From Nitrospirota bacterium (lineage in GTDB: Bacteria; Nitrospirota; Nitrospiria; Nitrospirales; UBA8639), in NCBI GenBank assembly GCA_020348185.1, contig CP070743.1, positions 360,553 through 366,344 of the forward strand: a DNA stretch of 5,792 nucleotides, in the 5' to 3' direction. A program made the translations under genes and the position numbers. This document shows positions 1 through 4,747 of this stretch, one piece after another; the first letter of the stretch is position 1; each line of letters opens with the position of its first letter. The notes beneath the pieces were generated by a model that saw nothing but the letters and a program-made list of their open reading frames with translations, searched no databases and was not told the origin of the DNA.

Positions 1-59
1 CAACCTCTCAACCATTCAAAATTGATACCCTCCGCCTGGGATTCGACCTTAACTCATAA
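1..59 (+). CDS. Possible 3' end of an upstream rightward gene (partial)
   Basis: Reading from base 3, the frame is open to a TAA at 57-59 and ends in the peptide FKIDTLRLGFDLNS. This alternating hydrophobic/polar pattern would suit a final beta strand. Another frame, from base 1, stays open to a TAA at 94-96, but it would run through the inverted repeat, so it is less attractive. The stop at 57-59 falls exactly at the left end of the inverted repeat 57-116, as expected if that repeat terminates this gene and the convergent hydrolase gene. Only 18 codons are visible, so no product can be named and chance openness is possible. Confidence 0.35.
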   Translation, partial: TSQPFKIDTLRLGFDLNS

Positions 60-116
60 AGTTTCGGGTTTCGAGAGCAGACTATCTGTTCGTTAATCCT
101 GAAACCCGAAACTTTA
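57..116. terminator. 16-bp perfect inverted repeat, candidate bidirectional terminator
   Basis: The arms TAAAGTTTCGGGTTTC (57-72) and GAAACCCGAAACTTTA (101-116) are perfectly complementary, with 28 bases between them. Within the loop, AGCAGA (76-81) and TCTGTT (85-90) can form a smaller hairpin with one G-U pair when read on the plus strand. The element ends 10 bases beyond the stop codon of the leftward CocE-type gene and abuts the possible stop at 57-59 of an upstream rightward gene, so a shared terminator or mRNA-end stabiliser is reasonable. There is no long U-tract on either side and the loop is large, so it is not a textbook Rho-independent terminator. TA at both outer ends also permits reading it as a tiny palindromic mobile-type repeat. 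Confidence 0.55.
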
Positions 117-126
117 AATTGAAAAC

Positions 127-2061
127 CTAGGGAACAACAGGAAGTTCAAGGCGTGAGGTCTGATGGGGAGAATGAAAAATGGTTAGTGTTCTACTTTGAT
201 CAGATATGGACGCAAAATGATCCTTATCCGTTCCAGCCAGGGCCAAACGAATCCTGTGTCCTTTTTTGAATTGATAGGAGGTCGGAAGAAAATCAAACAC
301 CAACTTGGCTGTTTCACCTGGGTTAAGAGGAAGAGCATCACTCCGTTTGAATGTCCTATGGGGGAGTCCATTGAGGTGTTCCACCTGCGTGGCACTCAAT
401 TTTCGATGCAGAGCTCGCAACTCACCCTCCGTGACGTACGCAACCTGTCCCTGGGTGTCAACGTCCTCGAGATAGGCAAAAACGGTTGCATCGGAGGTCG
501 TAGAACTGAGAAATAAGGTTAAGATGGGATGCCCTGTCACCTCCACATCTTGCTTCAGCGGCCGGGAGGTGTAAGACAGCAATTTCAGATCCTGTGTCAT
601 TCGATCCGGATAAGGATCAGTTAAAGATTTCCCCACTAAGGTATCCCAACGAGATTGATTCCCCGTGCCGGCACTGGGGTCGACCTGATATCGATCTGAG
701 CCGGCCATGGTTACGGGACCTTTTTTATGGAGACGGTTGTCGGGCCCGAGGAAATAAGAAGTGAGGGTTGCCTGAGGAGGCCAGGTGGGAGCGGTTTTCC
801 AGCGCTCCTCACCCATGGTGAAGTAATGAATGGGTGGTTCCTTGGCGATACCCGAATCAAGGCCCTTTAGATAAAAATCAAAAAACTTTAACAGCTCTCC
901 TTGATGATCAAAGGCCGAAGGGCCTTGGTTAAAGGGGCTGATGTTCCGTTTTCCACCATGGTCCCAAGGGCCAAGAATGAGCTTATTCGATTGGTGGTTG
1001 TAAGCGAGATGGCGTCTGATTGCTGCAAGGGGATAGCCTCCGTCAAACCATCCGCTGTAACTATAGATTGCCGCGCCGGATTCCATAATTTCCTTGGCGT
1101 AGTGACGGGCGCTGAGCCTGTCAATACTGGATGTCATGTGTGAAGGAGGCGCATCATCTCGAAAGATAATCCCCAATGCTTCCTTATGGGGATTCCAGTT
1201 AGCCTGGTGATCTTGAAGTGCCTCCATCAGTAATGAGACTCCCGTCTTCTCATCTACCGGTTTGACGCCGCGGACAAGGAGTTTCGCAACCCAACCACTG
1301 AAGGGAAGAAGATTTTGGTCCAGTTGATTGTTGATATAGGTCCAGGTTCTGGTAAACCAGGTTAAGTGAATACCTCCCGGGAATGCGAGTTCGGGGTAAA
1401 GATCAAAACCTGAAAACATTGGAGCTACGGCTTTAACAGCGGGATGTTGATTCACGAGTAACATTTCTGCTGCCGCTCCGCCGTATGAAATTCCAATGGC
1501 ACCGACCTTCCCGTTTGACCATGATTGGCGGATGATCCAGTCGACAACTTCTGCTCCATCTTTGATCTCTCGCGGGGTGTAGGCATAGGGTCGATTCCCG
1601 AATGAGGCTCCTGACCCCCGCACATCAACATCGACCCAGGCATACCCATTGGCGATAAATCGTTTTGCGTATGTTCCGATGTGACCCCGCGGGAGAGGTT
1701 CTTTAATCGCAGAAAGCGGCCATCGATACTCAACCGACCGCCAATACCGAGTCTGATGAAGCATGGTCGGTAACCGTTCATTCTCCTTAATTGGCGTAGG
1801 CAGGTAGATGGATATCGCAATTTTGACCCCATCAGACATGGTGAGATAGCGTGAAACCATATGGAATTCGATAGAATCGGTGGCTGACGTTCCTTTGTAG
1901 GGGACTGGCACGCTTTGGGCTTTGTCGGAGGTCGCCAGTGCGGGTATTGTTGAGAGAGAAACTGCAAGGACAAAAAAAGTCAGACGGAAATACACAGCCC
2001 CTTTTGAAGACCGGCCTTGCAACCCTAATAAGCGATTAGAAGAAAACATTCGTGGAGCCAT
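127..2061 (-). CDS. Exported CocE/NonD family serine hydrolase (X-Pro dipeptidyl-peptidase S15-like)
   Basis: The 644-residue product is an alpha/beta hydrolase of the CocE/NonD family, which cleaves acyl esters or amides (cocaine esterase, alpha-amino-acid ester hydrolase and acylase relatives). The substrate cannot be told here. A signal peptide is visible: a basic stretch, a hydrophobic core at about 26-40, and an ALA|TS cleavage site near residue 43, so the enzyme acts in the periplasm or outside. The S15 domain spans roughly 66-400. It has the nucleophile elbow GISYGG (Ser192), Asp340 in GWFDGG and His368 in GPWDHGG, forming a complete triad. Tyr106 is the likely oxyanion residue. A C-terminal jelly-roll domain follows (about 485-640). 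Length matches secreted family members. No clear ribosome binding site precedes the first ATG and the n-region is long, so Met5 or a later codon could be the true start. It diverges from the YdjM-like gene. Confidence 0.93.
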   Translation of the reverse strand: MAPRMFSSNRLLGLQGRSSKGAVYFRLTFFVLAVSLSTIPALATSDKAQSVPVPYKGTSATDSIEFHMVSRYLTMSDGVKIAISIYLPTPIKENERLPTMLHQTRYWRSVEYRWPLSAIKEPLPRGHIGTYAKRFIANGYAWVDVDVRGSGASFGNRPYAYTPREIKDGAEVVDWIIRQSWSNGKVGAIGISYGGAAAEMLLVNQHPAVKAVAPMFSGFDLYPELAFPGGIHLTWFTRTWTYINNQLDQNLLPFSGWVAKLLVRGVKPVDEKTGVSLLMEALQDHQANWNPHKEALGIIFRDDAPPSHMTSSIDRLSARHYAKEIMESGAAIYSYSGWFDGGYPLAAIRRHLAYNHQSNKLILGPWDHGGKRNISPFNQGPSAFDHQGELLKFFDFYLKGLDSGIAKEPPIHYFTMGEERWKTAPTWPPQATLTSYFLGPDNRLHKKGPVTMAGSDRYQVDPSAGTGNQSRWDTLVGKSLTDPYPDRMTQDLKLLSYTSRPLKQDVEVTGHPILTLFLSSTTSDATVFAYLEDVDTQGQVAYVTEGELRALHRKLSATQVEHLNGLPHRTFKRSDALPLNPGETAKLVFDFLPTSYQFKKGHRIRLALAGTDKDHFASISDQSRTLTIFHSPHQTSRLELPVVP

Positions 2062-2237
2062 GAAACTATAGCGAAATAGGTAAAGGGATCTATGCTACCA
2101 CCTGAGATGCGAATTCACATATGGGTTAAAGAAGAGATAGTGGTAATGGCAACTCAGATAGAGTTTAACCTTCAACGCGCAAGGTTTAAAGTGTAGATTC
2201 GAAGCTTGAATTATTAGCATGCAAATTAACAGAAGTC
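2062..2237. promoter_or_regulatory. Divergent intergenic region with an imperfect inverted repeat
   Basis: This 176-bp spacer must hold promoters for the leftward hydrolase gene and the rightward YdjM-like gene. An imperfect inverted repeat, TTTAACCTT (2164-2172) and AAGGTTTAAA (2181-2190), has 6 matching base pairs, one bulge and 3 more pairs around the spacer CAACGCGC. A further GGTTAAA half-site lies at 2124-2130. For the rightward gene, a weak sigma70-like pair can be drawn: TTCAAC (2171-2176) and TAGATT (2194-2199), separated by 17 bases. This would place the repeat across the promoter, as an operator would be. Neither hexamer is close to consensus, and I found no persuasive promoter for the leftward gene. 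Confidence 0.3.
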
Positions 2238-2798
2238 ATGAACCTTATGGCGTCCGCATTTTCACATATTCTCGTGGCCTTTGCCCTAGGCCAGGCTCAA
2301 CCCTGGAAACGCTGGCCAAGCCGGTTCTGGGGGCTGTCATTATTCTGTACGCTTTTGCCAGATGTTGATGTTGTGGGCTTTGCGATGGGAATTCCTTATG
2401 AACACGTACTTGGACATCGGGGGGTAACCCATTCACTGGTTTTTGCGGTGGGAATGGGCCTTCTGGTTGTCCGAATAGGTTTTCCTTCAGTTGACCACGG
2501 ATCTTGGGAATGGTGGTCATTGGTGACGCACTTCTGTTTGGTCACGGCTTCACATGGGATTCTGGATGCTCTGACTGATGGAGGACTAGGAATTGCATTT
2601 TTTGCTCCTTTTGACAGCAGTCGCTACTTTTTCCCATGGACACCAATCAAAGTATCACCTATTGGAATTTCGGAATTTTTTACCGCTTATGGGATGAAAG
2701 TGTTAGTGAGCGAATTGGTGTGGGTGGGAATACCGGTTGGGGCGGGGCTGATTGGGATAATGTTTATTCGATGGCGGTTGAAAAGTAAACCTTCCTGA
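2238..2798 (+). CDS. YdjM/DUF457-type membrane-bound putative metal-dependent hydrolase
   Basis: The 186-residue protein matches the YdjM (LexA-regulated inner-membrane) / DUF457 family, annotated as membrane-bound metal-dependent hydrolases. The chemistry has not been firmly established for most members. The family pattern is visible in order: an N-terminal His10 in the first hydrophobic segment, LPDVDV (Asp42, Asp44), GHRGVTHS (His60, Arg61, His65), SHGILDALTDGG (His106, Asp110, Asp114), and a conserved PFDSSRYFFPWTPI block at about 124-137. The His/Asp residues are likely metal ligands. Hydrophobic stretches near 8-18, 30-50, 64-80, 95-106 and 158-177 indicate a multi-span inner-membrane protein with a short basic tail. 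Length is typical. No strong Shine-Dalgarno site precedes 2238; ATG 2247 (Met4) is an alternative start with no better site. It is transcribed alone, divergent from the CocE-type gene and convergent with the small gene that follows. No LexA box was recognised upstream. Confidence 0.85.
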   Translation: MNLMASAFSHILVAFALGQAQPWKRWPSRFWGLSLFCTLLPDVDVVGFAMGIPYEHVLGHRGVTHSLVFAVGMGLLVVRIGFPSVDHGSWEWWSLVTHFCLVTASHGILDALTDGGLGIAFFAPFDSSRYFFPWTPIKVSPIGISEFFTAYGMKVLVSELVWVGIPVGAGLIGIMFIRWRLKSKPS

Positions 2799-2888
2799 AA
2801 TAGGGAAGAAAAGGGACTAATACGAACGGATCAAAGTTGACCACGGGAGAGTATTAAGGGAGGTACTAAATTTTACTGTCTTGCCCTG

Positions 2889-3137
2889 TTATGTTTTGCA
2901 GACTGAACTAAGCCTTGGGCCTCCAGAAAGCGTCGGTAACTGAAAATCTAAAAGTTTACGAAGCTCGAATTCAGCTCCCTCACGGAACCGTTGAGCTTCC
3001 GACTGGGCAAGAAATGGGCCGTAGACCCGAGGCTCAAGGAAGTTGCAGGTGACCCTGACAAACCACTGTTGTTCTCTCTTGTTACTGCCTTTCTTGAAAA
3101 TGACTACTTCCTGATCTAGGCTCATTTGAGCAGTCAT
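2889..3137 (-). CDS. Small conserved-looking protein of unknown function
   Basis: I do not recognise this 82-residue protein. The start at 3137 (MTAQMSL...) is preferred over an upstream in-frame ATG at 3176 because AAGGAGG (complement of 3144-3150) sits 6 bases before it. The upstream ATG would place that site inside the coding sequence. The peptide is soluble, with no signal or membrane segment. It suggests two or three beta strands (EVVIFKKG, QQWFVRVTCNF, RVYGPF), then an amphipathic helix (about 45-62, SEAQRFREGAEFELRKLL), then a Pro/Gly/Ser-rich tail. A GPF-plus-Ala-rich-helix pattern recalls small alpha/beta folds such as SPOR-like units, but that is only an impression. A possible -35 (TTGACG, complement of 3211-3216) lies upstream without a good -10. 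It converges with the YdjM-like gene across about 90 bases. Confidence 0.7.
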   Translation of the reverse strand: MTAQMSLDQEVVIFKKGSNKREQQWFVRVTCNFLEPRVYGPFLAQSEAQRFREGAEFELRKLLDFQLPTLSGGPRLSSVCKT

Positions 3138-3143
3138 GTGGTG

Positions 3144-3150
3144 CCTCCTT
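3144..3150 (-). promoter_or_regulatory. Strong Shine-Dalgarno site that decides the start of the small gene
   Basis: On the minus strand AAGGAGG is followed by CACCAC and then ATG at 3137, a 6-base spacing. It is the strongest ribosome binding site in the window. It rules in Met at 3137 over the ATG at 3176. It overlaps the proximal copy of the 11-bp tandem repeat 3149-3170. Confidence 0.75.
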
Positions 3151-3170
3151 TGAAAGAATTTTGAAAGAAG
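3149..3170. repeat. 11-bp tandem duplication in the small gene's leader
   Basis: TTTGAAAGAAT (3149-3159) is followed directly by TTTGAAAGAAG (3160-3170): two copies differing only in the last base. On the minus-strand transcript this reads as two TTCTTTCAAA blocks, the second running into the Shine-Dalgarno site. It could arise by replication slippage or be a paired recognition site in the leader. There is no direct evidence for either. Confidence 0.6.
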
Positions 3171-3323
3171 CCGCATTCAAAAATGTTCAATGTTCTCCTT
3201 TCAGTTTTCACGTCAAAAGATGGATGGATTTCAACTTTGAAGGCTCGTCCCCAAAACCCTGATTACGAGGTAATGGACCAATTTCGAATGGCCTATCACA
3301 ATTTGTATGGTCTAAATAGGCGG

Positions 3324-3334
3324 TATGCTACAAT
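3324..3334 (+). promoter_or_regulatory. Extended -10 promoter-like motif without an obvious client gene
   Basis: TATGCTACAAT matches the extended -10 pattern (TATGN plus TATAAT-like hexamer, here TACAAT at 3329-3334, 5 of 6). The region 17 bases upstream has no good -35; TTGTAT (3303-3308) is 20 bases away. No rightward gene follows before fhs at 4748, and the transcript would run antisense into the EEP gene. A small RNA or a chance match are both possible. Confidence 0.25.
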
Positions 3335-3456
3335 ATTTTGTGGTATTAGTAAAGGGGAAAATCAAGAGGGGCCCCAGGGAGGTAATACGGGTAAAGGCTT
3401 TGCGCGGATGGTTTAGGGGAAAAATAAGAAAATACGTAAGTAAATGCCAGAGGCCT

Positions 3457-3492
3457 GAAACTCGAATCCCGAAACTCGAACCCCGAAACTTT
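3457..3492. repeat. 14-bp tandem repeat (2.5 copies) just 3' of the EEP gene
   Basis: The units are GAAACTCGAATCCC (3457-3470) and GAAACTCGAACCCC (3471-3484), then a partial GAAACTTT (3485-3492) running into a T-run to 3495. The minus-strand reading AAAGTTTCGGGGTTCGAG (3475-3492) differs at one base of 18 from plus-strand 58-75 in the inverted repeat near the window start. The minus strand of that repeat also shares the flanking ends AAAGTTTCGGG and GTTTCAGG with this array. It begins about 8 bases after the EEP stop codon. No stable hairpin is evident within it, so I call it a repeat rather than a terminator. Confidence 0.7.
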
Positions 3493-3500
3493 TTTCGATA

Positions 3501-4613
3501 CTAATCCTCATCCCGGTTGCGGATTTCAAAGATCACGGGACAATGATCGGACAATCGACGATAAGCTAATGGGTAATCTCCTTTTATGCGTTTGCAGCCG
3601 GCCACGGCGCAATAACCGCTAACCTTTGCGGATACCTCAATCACTTCCTGCATGTCTTTCGCCACGATCACATGATCCAACCAACCACCCCGTCCCCGAA
3701 AATAATGGGTGCATTGAGGAGTTGGGGGCAAATCGTGAAAGCCCGGCTTTTCCTTGGCAACCTGCCGACGGACTGATTTTAATTCATACCCTTGTGATTT
3801 CCAGTCTCCGGCGCCCATCGTGTTGAGATCGCCCAGGATCACCACATCTTGATCCTGTTCTAGTAAGGGCCGAATAACATTGTCGATCTGGTTCAAAGCC
3901 CGGTGTCGTTTCTCTACACCGTCCACTGTTGGTCCGGATTTCAAGTGCAAAGCAATCAAATGAAAATCTACGCCCCCTTCTTCACCTGACTGTACCCGCG
4001 CATAATGCCCGGGGCGAAGGCCGCCCTCGCAGGGATGTTGGGAGGACTCGGCTTTCACATTAAACTGCCAAAGACTGTCAAACTGAGAAAGGGTTACGCG
4101 GCCTGCATTCCATAAGTAGCCGATATGATGATCGTTCGGCCTCCCGCAGCTTTGAGGTGACCAGCGCCAGGTACCCCCTGATTTTTCCTGCAACAATTTA
4201 ATCACCTTCTTCCAGGCGTTTTGAGCTTCTGAAGTGTCGAGGCTCTCTTGAATGGCCCAAATATCAACCTGCATCCAGAGCATGGTGCAGGCCAGCCATT
4301 CGAGATCGGTCCGTTGGGAGTCATCCCCGGGTTTGGCTTCCGGCATCCCGATTGGAAACCAGCGTACATTCCATGTCCCAAGGCGGAGGGTGGTGGCTTT
4401 GACTGGAGCCATATGACCACCCTTTGTTACAACTTCCTCGCATTGGTCCCGCGAAGCCCATACCTTGGCTTCCTGACTGTCTAGAGATTCGGATGATTCA
4501 GCGGACAGGGCTTGGGAAGGTCCGGTAATGTAAAAAGTAGGCAGGGGATAAAAAAGGGCTGAAGCCAGAAAGATGACTGAAATCACAATGAAAGTGTGAG
4601 TAAAAATTTTCAT
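3501..4613 (-). CDS. Exported endonuclease/exonuclease/phosphatase (EEP) family protein
   Basis: The 370-residue product belongs to the EEP superfamily (DNase I-like/exonuclease III fold), metal-dependent phosphodiesterases acting on nucleic acids or other phosphoesters. An N-terminal hydrophobic segment (about 8-28) is a signal peptide, with possible cleavage near ALSA|ES (about 38); without cleavage it would be a membrane anchor. The catalytic domain begins at about 76. It shows the diagnostic residues in order: Asn82 in LGTWNVRW, Glu123 in IQES, His223 in ALHLKSG, Asp262 and Asn264 in GDLNT, Asp313-His314 in LDHV, and the terminal Asp356-His357 in SDHCPV. Nothing needed for catalysis appears missing. 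Seven cysteines lie after the signal (58, 109, 156, 195, 301, 335, 340), and disulfides would suit an exported enzyme. The substrate cannot be read from sequence: a secreted DNase is likely, but a phospholipase-type role is possible. The start lacks a clear Shine-Dalgarno site. It diverges from fhs. Confidence 0.9.
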   Translation of the reverse strand: MKIFTHTFIVISVIFLASALFYPLPTFYITGPSQALSAESSESLDSQEAKVWASRDQCEEVVTKGGHMAPVKATTLRLGTWNVRWFPIGMPEAKPGDDSQRTDLEWLACTMLWMQVDIWAIQESLDTSEAQNAWKKVIKLLQEKSGGTWRWSPQSCGRPNDHHIGYLWNAGRVTLSQFDSLWQFNVKAESSQHPCEGGLRPGHYARVQSGEEGGVDFHLIALHLKSGPTVDGVEKRHRALNQIDNVIRPLLEQDQDVVILGDLNTMGAGDWKSQGYELKSVRRQVAKEKPGFHDLPPTPQCTHYFRGRGGWLDHVIVAKDMQEVIEVSAKVSGYCAVAGCKRIKGDYPLAYRRLSDHCPVIFEIRNRDED

Positions 4614-4671
4614 ATGGGTTCGTGTCCGTTGTAGGGGTAAATTGGTTACAATACGTGTTCGATTTGGCCCT

Positions 4672-4700
4672 TTGGATTTTCTTTTAGTTGAGGGTATATA
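4672..4700 (+). promoter_or_regulatory. Candidate sigma70-like promoter for fhs
   Basis: Within the 134-bp divergent spacer (4614-4747), TTGGAT (4672-4677) and TATATA (4695-4700) are 17 bases apart and lie about 47 bases before the fhs start. An overlapping TATAAA (4697-4702) is a better -10 but gives a 19-base spacer. The -35 matches consensus at only 3 of 6 positions. I see no riboswitch-like structure or obvious operator in the spacer, and no clear promoter for the leftward EEP gene. Confidence 0.3.
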
Positions 4701-4738
4701 AAACTAAGAAGAAGGAATTGACGAATTAACCAACCATC

Positions 4739-4745
4739 AGGGTGA
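4739..4745 (+). promoter_or_regulatory. Ribosome binding site of fhs
   Basis: AGGGTGA lies two bases before ATG 4748. Its GGTGA part pairs with the 16S anti-Shine-Dalgarno core in the AGGAGGTGAT register, giving an acceptable spacing. It supports 4748 as the start. Confidence 0.55.
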
Positions 4746-4747
4746 TT

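Larger units (their letters stand above)
3138..3500. other. 363-bp stretch without a convincing gene
   Basis: This stretch lies between the 5' end of the small leftward gene and the 3' end of the EEP gene. It holds the leader and tandem duplication of the small gene, a promoter-like motif TATGCTACAAT (3324-3334), an 8-bp palindrome GGGGCCCC (3368-3375), and the 14-bp tandem repeat beginning at 3457. A 77-codon rightward frame at 3183-3416 has no Shine-Dalgarno site and low-complexity Gly/Gln-rich sequence at its end, and I do not accept it as a gene. Confidence 0.6.

Noticed and set aside
57..116. CRISPR-like reading of the repeats at 57-116 and 3457-3492
   Set aside because: Units are too short, there are no regular unique spacers, and no cas genes are present.
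1452..1973. 173-codon leftward frame inside the CocE-type gene
   Set aside because: It lies in another frame of the same strand under a gene with clear catalytic motifs and intact reading frame; its own translation has no domain features.
2791..2808. CTTCC...GGAAG mini-hairpin at the stop of the YdjM-like gene
   Set aside because: Only 5 base pairs, it overlaps the stop codon, and no T-run follows. Too weak for a terminator. The rest of the 90-bp convergent gap to 2888 shows nothing clear either.
3183..3416. 77-codon rightward frame
   Set aside because: No Shine-Dalgarno site before its ATG, no recognisable domain, odd Gly/Gln-rich end, and it starts within the leader of the small leftward gene. 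Treated as chance.
4641..4652. ATTG-N4-CAAT mini-palindrome in the EEP/fhs spacer
   Set aside because: Only 4-bp arms; expected by chance in AT-rich intergenic DNA.
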